DNA from: Halomonas eurihalina
GTDB lineage: Bacteria; Pseudomonadota; Gammaproteobacteria; Pseudomonadales; Halomonadaceae
DNA: 64,000 nt
NCBI RefSeq assembly: GCF_008274785.1
Contig: NZ_VTPU01000001.1
Span: forward strand, 496,001 to 560,000
Direction of reading: 5' to 3'
The notes under the pieces were generated by a model that was not told where the DNA came from, ran no database searches, and saw only the letters and a program-made list of their open reading frames with translations. Below, in pieces: positions 33,528 through 42,670 of the stretch. A program made the translations under genes and the position numbers. Each line of letters opens with the position of its first letter. The stretch's first letter is position 1.

Positions 33528-35891
33528 ATGACAACGGACGACATTCGATATCACAGCAGCCATTGGGGCACCTTTTCGGCCCGGCATCGCAATGGCACGC
33601 TGGAAATCACGCCGTTCGCCAAGGATCCCGATCCCTCCCCCGTTCTCGACAACATTCCAGCCGCGTTGAACCACCCGGCACGCTTGAGCAAGCCCCTGAT
33701 ACGCCGTGGATGGCTGGAAAACGGCCCGGGCCCCGACAGGCGTCGGGGCGAGGATGACTTCGTCGAAGTCGAGTGGGACGAGGCCCTCGACCTGGCGGCG
33801 AAAGAACTCAGGCGACTGGGTGCCGGGCCCGATCAGCGCCGGGATGGCCCTGTCGCCGGCGCCCACGTTTTCGGTGGTTCCTATGGCTGGGCCTCGGCCG
33901 GTCGCTTTCACCATGTCCAGAGCCAAATCCACCGCTTCCTCAATGCCGTCTTCGGCGGTTACGTCGGCTCGGTCGACAGCTATTCATCGGCGGCCGGGGC
34001 CGTCATCCTGGAGCTCGTCTGGGGCAACCCGCTGAACCACCCTCCCAGTTGGCGAGAGATCGCGGAAGATACCGAGTTGCTGATCGCCTTTGGCGGCCTG
34101 GCCCTGCGCAACCATTCTTCCAGCCCCGGCGGCACGAGCCAGCACGTTGCCCGGTCGACCCTCGAAGCCGCCGCTGCCCGGGGTTGTCAATTCGTCTCGG
34201 TCAGCCCGCTCCGCGACGATTTCGCCGACCTGCCCGAGGTCACCCGCTTGGCCCCGCGTCCCGCGACCGATGTTGCCCTCATGCTGGGGATGGCCTGGCA
34301 CCTGCATGCCAGCGGCCGGGTCGACCACGACTATCTGGCCCGATACACCCGAGGCTATGAACATTTTGAGGCCTACCTGACGGGCAAGGCCGATGGCATT
34401 GCGAAAACCCCGGAATGGGCGGCGGAGATCTGCGACCTGCCCGCCGGGCAAATTGTCGACCTGGCCGAACGCGCTGCCAGCAAGCGCACCCATATCACCG
34501 TCGCTTATTCGCTACAGCGCTCACGCTACGGCGAAGAGCCGATCTGGATGGCCCTGACACTGGCCGCGATGCTCGGCCAGTATCCAAGCCGCGGCGCCGG
34601 CTTCTCCTACGGCCTCGCCTCGATCGGCAACCTGGGCAAGCCGCCTCTGGATGTGCCGCTGCCCGTCCTGCCGCAGGGGCGCAATCGGGTGGATGACGTC
34701 ATCCCGGTAGCGCGCATCGCCGAGCTATTGCTGAACCCGGGCGAGCCCTACACCTACAAGGGTGAAACGCGCCACTACGCGGACATCCGGCTGGTCTACT
34801 GGGCGGGCGGCAATCCCTTCCATCATCATCAGGACCTGGAAAAACTACGCGAGGGCTTCACCAGACCGGACACGGTCATCATCCACGAAAGCGTCTCCAC
34901 CGCCTCCACTCGCTACGCCGACATCATCTTTCCGGCCACGCTAAGCGCGGAACGCGAAGACATCGGCGCCAGCAGCCGTGATCCCTTCATGGTCCCGATG
35001 CAACAATTGGCACCGCCACGCCACGAGGCCCGTGATGACTACGCCATCTTCACCGAGCTGGCCGCCAGGCTGGATTGCAAGGAGCCCTTCACGGAGGGGC
35101 GGACCAGCCGGGAATGGCTGCGCCATATGTACAAGCCCACCCGGCGGGCACTGGGCCAACGTGGCCTGCCGGCCCCCGATTTCGATGAGTTCATGCTAGG
35201 TGAGCCGCTTGAACTGCCGGTAGCATCGGCTCCGGGGCACATGACGCGTTTCCACGAAGACCCGGATGCCAACCCTCTGGACACTCCCAGCGGCAAGCTC
35301 GAGATCTGGTCGGACATCGTCGCGAGCAGCGGCTTGCCGGGGCATCCCGCCTGGATCGAACCAGAGGAGTGGCTCGGAGGGGAACTCACCCGCATCCATC
35401 GTTTCCAGCTGGTGGCCAACCAGCCGAGAGGACGCCTGCACAGTCAGCTGGATTTTGGCGCGACCAGCATGTCACTCAAGCAGGATGGCCGGGAGTGCGC
35501 TCGACTGAATCCACAGGATGCCGCACGCATGGGCATTCAGGATGGCGATGTCATCCGCTTGTGGAACCAGCGGGGCGCGACGCTTGCCGCAGCGCGCATC
35601 AGCGACGACCTGCCGCCCTGCGTCGTCCAGCTCTCCACGGGCGCTTGGTATGCGCCGCGGGACCTCCAGGGCTCGGGCATGACCTGCGTTAACGGCAACC
35701 CGAACATCCTGACATCGGATATCGGCGCATCCGGGCTCAGCCAGGGCTGTGCCGGACAGCTGACCCTGGTCTCGATCGCCAGGTGGGACGCGCCGCTACC
35801 CGATGCGGTCCCCCACGAGGCGATGCTCCAGATTTCCCGTCGTCGCCCCCGTGAAGCAGCGCCGGGCGTCACACCGTCCGGCGATGCGTGA
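33528..35891 (+). CDS. Cytoplasmic molybdopterin sulfoxide/N-oxide reductase, BisC/TorA family
   Basis: 787 residues from ATG 33,528 (GGAG upstream). It belongs to the DMSO-reductase family without an N-terminal 4Fe-4S cysteine cluster and without a Tat signal: the N-terminus YHSSHWGTFSARHRNGTLEI is that of BisC/TorA. GGSYGWASAGRFHH binds the cofactor, and the molybdenum ligand serine is expected in SVDSYSSAAGAVI. C-terminal FQLVANQPRGRLHSQLDFG and NPDAARMGIQDGDVIRLWN-like segments form the last cofactor domain. Biotin- or methionine-sulfoxide reduction is likely. It starts 50 bases after the fhuB hairpin. Confidence 0.85.
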   Translation: MTTDDIRYHSSHWGTFSARHRNGTLEITPFAKDPDPSPVLDNIPAALNHPARLSKPLIRRGWLENGPGPDRRRGEDDFVEVEWDEALDLAAKELRRLGAGPDQRRDGPVAGAHVFGGSYGWASAGRFHHVQSQIHRFLNAVFGGYVGSVDSYSSAAGAVILELVWGNPLNHPPSWREIAEDTELLIAFGGLALRNHSSSPGGTSQHVARSTLEAAAARGCQFVSVSPLRDDFADLPEVTRLAPRPATDVALMLGMAWHLHASGRVDHDYLARYTRGYEHFEAYLTGKADGIAKTPEWAAEICDLPAGQIVDLAERAASKRTHITVAYSLQRSRYGEEPIWMALTLAAMLGQYPSRGAGFSYGLASIGNLGKPPLDVPLPVLPQGRNRVDDVIPVARIAELLLNPGEPYTYKGETRHYADIRLVYWAGGNPFHHHQDLEKLREGFTRPDTVIIHESVSTASTRYADIIFPATLSAEREDIGASSRDPFMVPMQQLAPPRHEARDDYAIFTELAARLDCKEPFTEGRTSREWLRHMYKPTRRALGQRGLPAPDFDEFMLGEPLELPVASAPGHMTRFHEDPDANPLDTPSGKLEIWSDIVASSGLPGHPAWIEPEEWLGGELTRIHRFQLVANQPRGRLHSQLDFGATSMSLKQDGRECARLNPQDAARMGIQDGDVIRLWNQRGATLAAARISDDLPPCVVQLSTGAWYAPRDLQGSGMTCVNGNPNILTSDIGASGLSQGCAGQLTLVSIARWDAPLPDAVPHEAMLQISRRRPREAAPGVTPSGDA

Positions 35892-35897
35892 TGCCGC

Positions 35898-37967
35898 CTA
35901 CCACCGATAGCTCAGGCTGCCGATGACACTGCGCGATTCGCCGTAGTAGCACCAGAAGTCGCAGCTGGCCACATACTCCTTGTCGATCAGGTTGTTGACG
36001 TTGACCTGGGCACGCCAGTGATCGGCGAAGTCGTAGCTGGCCATGGCATCGACCAGGGTGTAGTCCGGCACCGTGATGTCGCCATCGACGCTCTCGCCGA
36101 CATAGCGTACCCCGCCACCGAGCTTGAGCCCTCGCAGGGCACCCTGCTGGAAGCCGTAATCCAGCCAGGCCGAGGCCTGATGACGCGGAATCAAGGCGGC
36201 ACGATTATCCTCGGCGTCACGGGCATCGGTGTAGGTGTAGGACGCCGTGAGCTGGAGCTGATCGGTCAGATACCCCACGCTTTCGATCTCCAGGCCCGTG
36301 GCGCTGCGTTCGCCGGCCTGAGCCTGATAACCAGCCGGGGTGGTTTCGAAGGAATTGGACTCCTCGATGTCGAACACCGCCGCGCTGACATAGCCATCCC
36401 AGAATAGCGGCGCATACTTGATGCCGGCTTCCCACTGCTTGCCTTCGATTTCCTCGAAGATCGCGCCGTCCACATTGGTCTCGGCCTGCGGGCTGAACGA
36501 CTCGGTATAGCTCAGGTAAGGGCTGATCCCATTGTCAGCCAGATACATCACACCGCCGGAATAGGAAGTGTGCGACTGGGTCTCATCGACGGTGACATCG
36601 AGGGACTGATTGGTATTTTCCACGTCGGCACTGTCGTGACGAACGCTACCCAGCAGCACCCAACGATCATCGATGCGCAACTGATCCTGCACATAGATGC
36701 CAAGCTGCTGCTTGTCGATCTGTCGACCGAAGAGCTGGCTCCGATCCACCGGTGTGATGGAGGTATCGGGATCGAAGATATCGACGGTGTCATAGGTGAA
36801 GTCGTCGAATTCCTTGCCGTCGAGGCTCAGTTCCTGATAGTCGACCCCAAGCAACAAGGTGTTTTCCGTGCGTTCGGTGTACCACTTGCCGATCATGCGG
36901 TTGTCGACCGTCAGGTTGTCGATCTCGCCATCGCGCTGCAGGTGCCCACGATAGGCCGTGCGGCCATCGCCGGTGGCGAAATCCATGTAGGTGCTGCGCA
37001 GGTCCAGATCGAGATGGCTGTAGCGGAAGTTCTGTTCGAACTTCCAGGTGTCATCAAGCCGATGGCTCAGCTCATAGCCGAGGCTCACCTGGGTGCGCTC
37101 GTCCTTGTCGTAGTCCGGCGCCCCATAGTTGGTCTCGGGGTCGACCTTGCCGAAAGGCGTATCCTGAATCGTTCCATAGGCCAGCTTGAAGGGGTTTTCA
37201 GGGACGCCGTCGTCCTTCTGGATGCTGGCCAGCAGGGTCAGCTCGGTGTCATCCGAGATGTCCCACTCAAGGCTCGGCGCGAAGTAGTAGCGCTCGTTGT
37301 CGGTACCGTCCAGGTCACCATCGCGCTCCTTGTAGAGCCCGACCATGCGGTAGCGGACATCGCCGCTCTCGGTGACCGGCCCAGAGGTGTCGAAGGCCAG
37401 TTGACGGTGCTGCCGATTGCCGGCCTGGATGTTGATTTCACCGCGTGGCTCGGCCGTCGGTCGCTTGCTGACGGCGTTGATCAGGCCCCCCGAAGGCGCC
37501 TCGCCGTAGAGGATCGATGCCGGCCCCTTGAACACATCGACGCTTTCCAGACCATAGGGCTCCGGCGTCCACTCGTAATACCCCGGATCGAACAGGCGCA
37601 GGCCGTTCATGTAGGTTGCCTGATCGAAGCCGCGCACCTTGAACCAGTTGGTATTGTTATCCGCGCCATAATGCCCCGACAGCACACCGGCGCGATAACG
37701 AAAGCTCTCGTCGAGGCTCTGGACATTGCGCTCGTCCAGTTCCTCGCGCTGCACGCTGGATACCGAGCGCGGCGTCTCGGCAAGCGGCACCGCCACCTTC
37801 AAGGCCGTGGCGGTAACCACCACGGTGTCGGACTCGACGCCATCATCCTGGGCCAGGGCGCTCATCGGCAACCCCAGCAGTGCGCCGGACAAGGTCAGTC
37901 CCAGCGCACGCCGAACGGCAATCGCCATCGGTGAACGGAACGGGGTGGAAGGATGTGGATGTGGCAT
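35898..37967 (-). CDS. TonB-dependent siderophore receptor, FhuA/FoxA-like
   Basis: 689 residues from ATG 37,967 (GAGG upstream); a second possible start is ATG 37,928. Signal segment MAIAVRRALGLTLSGALLGL, plug motifs SFRYRAGVLSGHYGADNNTN, VRGFDQATYMNGLRLFDPG, SVDVFKGPASILYGEAPSGG, and C-terminal NVNNLIDKEYVASCDFWCYY with ending SVIGSLSYRW. The paired Cys near the end is shared with the receptor at 23,828. It is read leftward from a Fur-box palindrome and converges with the reductase gene. A ferric hydroxamate ligand is likely; which one cannot be told. Confidence 0.87.
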   Translation of the reverse strand: MPHPHPSTPFRSPMAIAVRRALGLTLSGALLGLPMSALAQDDGVESDTVVVTATALKVAVPLAETPRSVSSVQREELDERNVQSLDESFRYRAGVLSGHYGADNNTNWFKVRGFDQATYMNGLRLFDPGYYEWTPEPYGLESVDVFKGPASILYGEAPSGGLINAVSKRPTAEPRGEINIQAGNRQHRQLAFDTSGPVTESGDVRYRMVGLYKERDGDLDGTDNERYYFAPSLEWDISDDTELTLLASIQKDDGVPENPFKLAYGTIQDTPFGKVDPETNYGAPDYDKDERTQVSLGYELSHRLDDTWKFEQNFRYSHLDLDLRSTYMDFATGDGRTAYRGHLQRDGEIDNLTVDNRMIGKWYTERTENTLLLGVDYQELSLDGKEFDDFTYDTVDIFDPDTSITPVDRSQLFGRQIDKQQLGIYVQDQLRIDDRWVLLGSVRHDSADVENTNQSLDVTVDETQSHTSYSGGVMYLADNGISPYLSYTESFSPQAETNVDGAIFEEIEGKQWEAGIKYAPLFWDGYVSAAVFDIEESNSFETTPAGYQAQAGERSATGLEIESVGYLTDQLQLTASYTYTDARDAEDNRAALIPRHQASAWLDYGFQQGALRGLKLGGGVRYVGESVDGDITVPDYTLVDAMASYDFADHWRAQVNVNNLIDKEYVASCDFWCYYGESRSVIGSLSYRW

Positions 37968-38048
37968 CGGCAAGCCTCGGTGGTAAGAATGGCAGCGAAA
38001 AAGTGACATCGTGCCGATATCGACGACATTCGGCACATGGATGTAGAT

Positions 38049-38080
38049 GATAATTGTTGTTACCTAGATTCACAATTATC
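38049..38080. promoter_or_regulatory. Fur-type palindrome between receptor and DUF1007 gene
   Basis: GATAATTGT (38,049-38,057) and its perfect inverse ACAATTATC (38,072-38,080) are separated by 14 bases, 81 bases before the receptor start. Each half resembles a Fur half site; the whole could serve the leftward receptor and perhaps the rightward DUF1007 gene. Confidence 0.6.
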
Positions 38081-38214
38081 CACACATTTCACCACCGGCT
38101 CGATGTCCCCTCATCGTGAGCCCGATAGCCGGCACAGCGAGGAAATGATTATGCGGCGATGGGACAGAGACGCATTCCTTGCTACGCTCATTTTCTTTTC
38201 AAGGGTGCTGGTCA

Positions 38215-38892
38215 ATGCAACACATCATGATGGGCGCCGGGATTCGGCGCCTGGGGCTTGGAATGGCCCTGCTCCTGCTGCCCTCGATGGTCGCGGCACA
38301 CCCGCATGTATGGGCGGACATCAGCGTGAAGGTGATCCTCGATGATCAGGGCCGCGTCGAGGCATTGCGTCAGCGCTGGCGACTCGACCCCTTCTACAGT
38401 CTGGTGCTGATGGAAGAATTGAAGGCAGCCGAGGGAGACGCTCCCATGGAGGCCCGCCTCGACCAGTTGGGCTCGGAGATTCGCGACAACCTGGCACCCC
38501 GGGACTACTTCACCGAAATAACCCACGATGGCGAACCGGTCGAGACGGACGACGTCAGGGAGTACACCACCATGGCCCACAATGACCGGGTGGAGTTCAT
38601 GTTCCTGCTGCCCCTGGCCCACCCCCTGGCACTGGGCCAAGCCCCTCTGCGTTACCGGATCTATGATCCGAGCTACTACATCGAGATGGTCCATGAGATC
38701 AACGACGACCAGACACCCCGGGCAGATGCCCTGGTGGTGACGGGAGCCGAGTGCACGACCCGCATCATCGCCGCCGATCCCGATCCAGAGCAGGTCGCCA
38801 TGGCCTCCCGCCTGGACCGCACCGACGAAGCCCCGGATGGCCTGGGCCGCTTCTTCGCCGAAACGGGAGAGGTGCAATGTACTTCGTCATAA
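38215..38892 (+). CDS. DUF1007 exported protein (partner of NicO exporter)
   Basis: 225 residues from ATG 38,215. Signal peptide (IRRLGLGMALLLLPSMVAA) then HPHVWADISVKVILDDQGRVEALRQRW-type opening, the signature of DUF1007 (mature N-terminal His-Pro-His). Later conserved HNDRVEFMFLLPLAHPL and YRIYDPSYYIEM. The family nearly always sits beside an NicO-type metal transporter, as here, and may bind metal in the periplasm through the N-terminal histidines. Its stop codon overlaps a tandem repeat. Confidence 0.8.
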   Translation: MQHIMMGAGIRRLGLGMALLLLPSMVAAHPHVWADISVKVILDDQGRVEALRQRWRLDPFYSLVLMEELKAAEGDAPMEARLDQLGSEIRDNLAPRDYFTEITHDGEPVETDDVREYTTMAHNDRVEFMFLLPLAHPLALGQAPLRYRIYDPSYYIEMVHEINDDQTPRADALVVTGAECTTRIIAADPDPEQVAMASRLDRTDEAPDGLGRFFAETGEVQCTSS

Positions 38893-38918
38893 CGTACGTC
38901 GCCATAACGTACGTCGCC
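38889..38918 (+). repeat. Tandem duplication of a 15-bp unit
   Basis: ATAACGTACGTCGCC occurs twice back to back, the first overlapping the DUF1007 stop codon (TAA). It contains the palindrome ACGTACGT. Could be an operator pair, or a slippage product. Confidence 0.75.
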
Positions 38919-38970
38919 ATGATGCCCAGCCGGGAACGCCACCGTATTACCGCAACCTGGAGACGATACG

Positions 38971-39975
38971 ATGCGCGACGCCTCTGATAAGCCGCCACGC
39001 GTCTCCGGATGGTGGATCGGTGCCCTGCTGCTGGCCACGTTTCTCTGGCTACTTTGGCAGTATGGCCAGCCTCTCGGCCTGCAACTGGTGGCCTGGCAGC
39101 GCGACCTGCATCGCGCCCTGACCCTCTCGATCAGCGAGCTTTCGGGAGCGCCCTCTCCACAGACCTGGAGCCTGCTGCTCGCCCTCAGCTTCGGCTACGG
39201 CGTCTTCCATGCCGCCGGTCCCGGCCACGGCAAGGCAGTGCTCAGCACCTACCTGCTCACCCAGGGCGGGGCCCTGCGACGCGCCCTCACCCTCTCATGC
39301 GCGGCCGCCCTGCTGCAGGCGCTGGTGGCGATTGCGCTGGTGGCAGTACTGGTACACGGTCTTGGCTGGTTGACGCGCCAGGCCCTCGGCTCGGTGGTCT
39401 GGGTCGAACGCGCCAGCTACCTGACGATCAGCCTGCTGGGTGCCTGGCTGTGCTGGCGAGCCATCCGGCAACTGCGCCACGCCCATCACCACCATGCCAC
39501 TCATGACCACTCGCACCACACTCACCACTCGTCATGCGATTGCGCCCATCACATCACCCCGACTCAAGCCAACGATTGGCGCACCGCCCTGCTCACGGTG
39601 ATCTCCATCGGCATCCGCCCCTGTAGCGGTGCCGTTCTGATGGTGGGTGCCGCCTCGCTGCTGGGGCATTTCTGGGTCGGCGTGCTGGCAGCATTGACCA
39701 TGGCGGCAGGCACCGCACTGACGGTTTCCACCCTCGCCCTGGCCAGCGTCACGGCGCGAGGCTGGGCGGAACGCCACCTGGCCCGACAATCCCGTTCCGG
39801 GCACCTCCAGCGACGACTCGGCTGGGCAGCCCTGGGCGGCGGCCTGCTCATCCTGCTGCTGGGCATCGGCCTGTTTCTGGTCGACGGAACGAGCGACCGG
39901 GGCCCACTGCCCCTGCTGGAGACACCGCAGGCAGAGTCAGACACGGCCACCCCGCGCTCGCCCCTGGGTCTTTAG
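38971..39975 (+). CDS. NicO/RcnA-family metal exporter with His-rich loop
   Basis: 334 residues with about six membrane helices. FGYGVFHAAGPGHGKAVLSTYL is the HAxGPGHxK motif of NicO transporters, and ISIGIRPCSGAVLML-like is the second conserved motif (IRPCSGA). Between them a cytoplasmic or periplasmic loop is extremely His-rich (HAHHHHATHDHSHHTHHSS), as in RcnA. Likely exports nickel, cobalt or another divalent metal. Paired with DUF1007. The N-terminal 30 residues are short and precede the first helix. Confidence 0.83.
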   Translation: MRDASDKPPRVSGWWIGALLLATFLWLLWQYGQPLGLQLVAWQRDLHRALTLSISELSGAPSPQTWSLLLALSFGYGVFHAAGPGHGKAVLSTYLLTQGGALRRALTLSCAAALLQALVAIALVAVLVHGLGWLTRQALGSVVWVERASYLTISLLGAWLCWRAIRQLRHAHHHHATHDHSHHTHHSSCDCAHHITPTQANDWRTALLTVISIGIRPCSGAVLMVGAASLLGHFWVGVLAALTMAAGTALTVSTLALASVTARGWAERHLARQSRSGHLQRRLGWAALGGGLLILLLGIGLFLVDGTSDRGPLPLLETPQAESDTATPRSPLGL

Positions 39976-39997
39976 GGCAGAGGGTCTTTAGGGCAGA
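39966..39997 (+). repeat. Tandem duplication of a 16-bp unit at the exporter stop codon
   Basis: GGGTCTTTAGGGCAGA occurs twice in a row; each copy contains TAG, and the first TAG is the exporter's stop codon. The second tandem duplication in this two-gene unit. Confidence 0.8.
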
Positions 39998-40059
39998 GCA
40001 TCCTCGCGATAACAGAGGAAACGATGCCATGGCACGTGCTCGAGCAGCGGGTACGTGAT

Positions 40060-40079
40060 ACGCCGAGGCATCTCGGCGT
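40060..40079. terminator. Hairpin between convergent NicO and Bcr genes
   Basis: ACGCCGAG / CTCGGCGT with loop GCAT, in the 135-base gap between the two convergent genes. No T run on either side. Confidence 0.4.
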
Positions 40080-40110
40080 CGAACAACGAGGAAACTGGCG
40101 GCAACCGATG

Positions 40111-41385
40111 TTAATCGACGGCGCCAGCACCGGACGGGTCTCCCGGGACCTCGTCACAGGCCCCGGGCTCAGCGATGGCTCCTGCGAGCCGACAGAGCGC
40201 AATGGCAGCCACACCACACAAGGCCAGCACCAGGGGCATGACATGAGGCCCCTGCACGACCAGGCTGGCGAGATAGCCCACGGCGGCGGCGACCAGGTAG
40301 TGCAGGGTGCCCATCAGGGCCGAGGCCACACCGGCCTGCGTTCCGCCAGCGTTCATGGTCAGCGCCGTCAGATTGCCGAACACCAGGCCGAGCGCACCGA
40401 TCGCCACGGCCAGCAGCACGCCATAGACCTCGAGGGTGGCCATGTCCGCCATCACGGCCAGAAACAACAGCGCCCCGGCCAGGGCATGCAGGCCGAGCCC
40501 GAGCAAGGTGACCCGCGCGGGCGTCATGCCCCGCCCAGCCAGCTTGTTGGCCAGCGTTCCGCCAAGGATCAGCCCCACCGAATTGGCGGCGAACAGATAG
40601 CTGAAATGGGTCGGCGTCATGCCGAAATGCTCGGTGAACACGAAGGCAGCGGCACTGATGTAGGTAAACAGCGACCCCAGCACGAAGCCGCCGGCCAGCG
40701 TATAGGCCATGAAGACCCGGCGGCGCGACTGGGTGAGATAGCCGCGCATCACGCTGCCGGCGTTCAACGGAGTGCGCCGCTCCGGGGCCAGAGACTCGGG
40801 GATGGCCGCCAGGCTCCATACCAGGCCGATGCCACCGAGCACCGCCAGCACCCAGAAGATACCGCGCCAGCCACCATGCTCGAGCAGAAAGCCGCCCATC
40901 ATGGGCGCCAGAACCGGCGCGACCATCATCACCTGCATCAGCAGCGAGAAGATTCTGGCGGAGCTTTTCACGTCGCAGAGGTCGGCCACGATCGCGCGCG
41001 GCGCCACCAGACCGGCGGCCGCACCGATGGCCTGGGCGAAGCGGGCGACCAGCAGCCACTCGAGGGTCGGCGCCAGCGCCGCGCCCACCGAGCCCGCCAC
41101 GAAGATCACCAGCCCCACCATGAGCGGCATCCGGCGTCCGAAGCGTTCCAGCAGCGGGCCATACAGGCACTGACCCAGTGCCAGCCCGGCCAGGAACACG
41201 GACAGCGTCTGCTGGACGCTGCCGGCCGAGACCCCGTAGGTCTGCGCGATCATCGGCATGCCGGGCAGGTACATGTCGATGGCCATGGCATCGAGTGCCG
41301 TCAACAGGGCCAGCAAAATCACCAGCGCTATGCCTATAGCGCTCTGGGCCTGGTAAGTGGCCTGGCGAGCGGTCTGTTCAACCAT
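40111..41385 (-). CDS. Bcr/CflA-type MFS drug exporter
   Basis: 424 residues with 12 hydrophobic helices. The opening LLALLTALDAMAIDMYLPGMP is the Bcr/CflA signature (DMYLPxxP), followed by the MFS loop motif GPLLERFGRRMPLMVGL. It exports small drugs or metabolites by proton exchange. It overlaps the end of the TetR gene by 8 bases, so the pair forms a leftward operon controlled by that regulator. No special substrate can be read. Confidence 0.85.
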   Translation of the reverse strand: MVEQTARQATYQAQSAIGIALVILLALLTALDAMAIDMYLPGMPMIAQTYGVSAGSVQQTLSVFLAGLALGQCLYGPLLERFGRRMPLMVGLVIFVAGSVGAALAPTLEWLLVARFAQAIGAAAGLVAPRAIVADLCDVKSSARIFSLLMQVMMVAPVLAPMMGGFLLEHGGWRGIFWVLAVLGGIGLVWSLAAIPESLAPERRTPLNAGSVMRGYLTQSRRRVFMAYTLAGGFVLGSLFTYISAAAFVFTEHFGMTPTHFSYLFAANSVGLILGGTLANKLAGRGMTPARVTLLGLGLHALAGALLFLAVMADMATLEVYGVLLAVAIGALGLVFGNLTALTMNAGGTQAGVASALMGTLHYLVAAAVGYLASLVVQGPHVMPLVLALCGVAAIALCRLAGAIAEPGACDEVPGDPSGAGAVD

Positions 41386-41983
41386 GGCGCGCTCCTGCTA
41401 CAAGACGTTCGATACTTTCGTTCATGAGACGCTCCAGAGCTTCGAGGCGCGCCTCGAAGCGCTCCTGGCCGATATAGATCAGCGCCACGTGCAGGCTGTC
41501 GACCAGCCCCATGTAGGCATGACCCATGACCTCGGCGTCCTGATCGGCGAGCCCCCCTCCGACGTGGCGACGCAGCGCCGTCGTAAAATCCATCAACAGC
41601 TGCTGCATGTAACCTTCATAGCCCTCTTGCAGCTCATGAAAGAGCGACTCGGGAGGGATATAGGAAGTGCGCAGTAAAAAGCGGAAATGGTCGGAGTCGG
41701 CGTAGCGGGCCAGCAAGGACTCGCAGTAACGGAGTCCCGGCAGAGTGGGCTCGGGCGCTTCGAAGCACTCGTGAGCAAAACGTGCCTCGACCTCCAGGGC
41801 GTCTTCAAAGACCGCCAGAAACAGCGCATCCTTGCTTTTTACATGCGAATAAAGCGATGCCTTGCGAATACCGGCATCGGCCGCGATACGGGACAGCGAG
41901 GCCCCCTCATAGCCATGCCGGGCGAACTGCACGACGGCGGCATTGAGTACCCGTCGCAGCGCGGGTGTCGTGGTGGATGACAT
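41378..41983 (-). CDS. TetR-family regulator of the adjacent exporter
   Basis: 201 residues. The N-terminal HTH is VLNAAVVQFARHGYEGASLS followed by AADAGIRKASLYSHVKSKDALF, typical TetR. The C-terminal ligand/dimer domain contains DHFRFLLRTSYIPPESLFHE. It is co-transcribed with the Bcr-like exporter and probably represses its own promoter through the palindrome 79 bases upstream. Confidence 0.88.
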   Translation of the reverse strand: MSSTTTPALRRVLNAAVVQFARHGYEGASLSRIAADAGIRKASLYSHVKSKDALFLAVFEDALEVEARFAHECFEAPEPTLPGLRYCESLLARYADSDHFRFLLRTSYIPPESLFHELQEGYEGYMQQLLMDFTTALRRHVGGGLADQDAEVMGHAYMGLVDSLHVALIYIGQERFEARLEALERLMNESIERLVAGARHG

Positions 41984-42061
41984 CTCGTCGACTCCAGAAC
42001 ATTCAGGCCTTGATGACGTTTGCCCAAGGGGCGCTTGGCGTCGGCATTCTAACCCAAAAAA

Positions 42062-42075
42062 CTACCGACCGGTAG
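42062..42075. promoter_or_regulatory. TetR operator candidate
   Basis: CTACCGACCGGTAG is a near-perfect palindrome (CTACCG / CGGTAG, two-base centre) with an extra half site GTAG after it, 79 bases before the TetR start codon. Confidence 0.65.
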
Positions 42076-42122
42076 GTAGCTTTTTCGATCATCAAAAAAA
42101 TTGCCTTTCCGCCCGTCGGCCA

Positions 42123-42153
42123 GCCGGTCACGCTCGATGCGATCGTGACCGGC
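42123..42153 (-). terminator. Hairpin after the NTF2-like gene
   Basis: GCCGGTCACG / CGTGACCGGC, perfect 10 bp, loop 11, 21 bases past the stop of the leftward gene. The flanking T run is absent. Confidence 0.45.
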
Positions 42154-42173
42154 GCCTTGCGACATTATTCTTT

Positions 42174-42641
42174 TCAAAACATGGTGTTGTCGTTGGCGGA
42201 GTCTTCCGGCACCGTCTGGATCACATCCCAGTGCTCGACGATCTTGCCCTCCTCGACGCGGAAGATATCGACCACGGCCTCGCCGCGATCCTCATCGCCG
42301 TTGGTCGAGTGGACGTGCAGCCAGACCAGGTCACCATCGGCGGCGCTGCGCACGATCTCGCTTTGGTAGTCCGGGTTTTCCTTGAAGTAGCCGGCAAAGT
42401 AATCCACGAAGGGTGCCTTGCCGTCAGGCACTCCCGGATTGTGCTGAATGTAGTCCTGCGCCAGCACACGGGTGCTCTGCTCGGTCTCGTGCTCGTTGAA
42501 AAATTGATCATAGAACTCGGTGACCAGCGCACGGTTGGCCTCCTCGGTCTTTACGTCACGCTCGGATTGCGCAAAAGAAGCGACAGGCATGGCGAGTAAC
42601 AGCGCGGTAGTGGCCACGCCCAGGGAGTTCAGGACCGACAT
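42174..42641 (-). CDS. Exported SnoaL/NTF2-like protein
   Basis: 155 residues from ATG 42,641 (GGAG upstream). An N-terminal signal peptide (LGVATTALLLAMPVASFA) precedes an NTF2-like fold: ALVTEFYDQFFNEHETEQST, AQDYIQHNPGVPDGKAPFVD, and VVDIFRVEEGKIVEHWDVIQ, the typical strand pattern of SnoaL-like proteins (the Q-H-N-P-x-x-P segment is common to the family). Its catalytic role, if any, is unknown. It lies 29 bases after an NAD(P)-binding protein gene, in the same direction. Confidence 0.75.
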   Translation of the reverse strand: MSVLNSLGVATTALLLAMPVASFAQSERDVKTEEANRALVTEFYDQFFNEHETEQSTRVLAQDYIQHNPGVPDGKAPFVDYFAGYFKENPDYQSEIVRSAADGDLVWLHVHSTNGDEDRGEAVVDIFRVEEGKIVEHWDVIQTVPEDSANDNTMF

Positions 42642-42670
42642 AGGGATACTCCAAGTGTTGGTTGGGTCGA

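Noticed and set aside
40024-41427. Long plus-strand frame of 467 codons opposite the drug exporter
   Set aside because: Gln/His/Arg-rich with no domain; it is the complement of a clear MFS transporter in codon-matched high-GC DNA.
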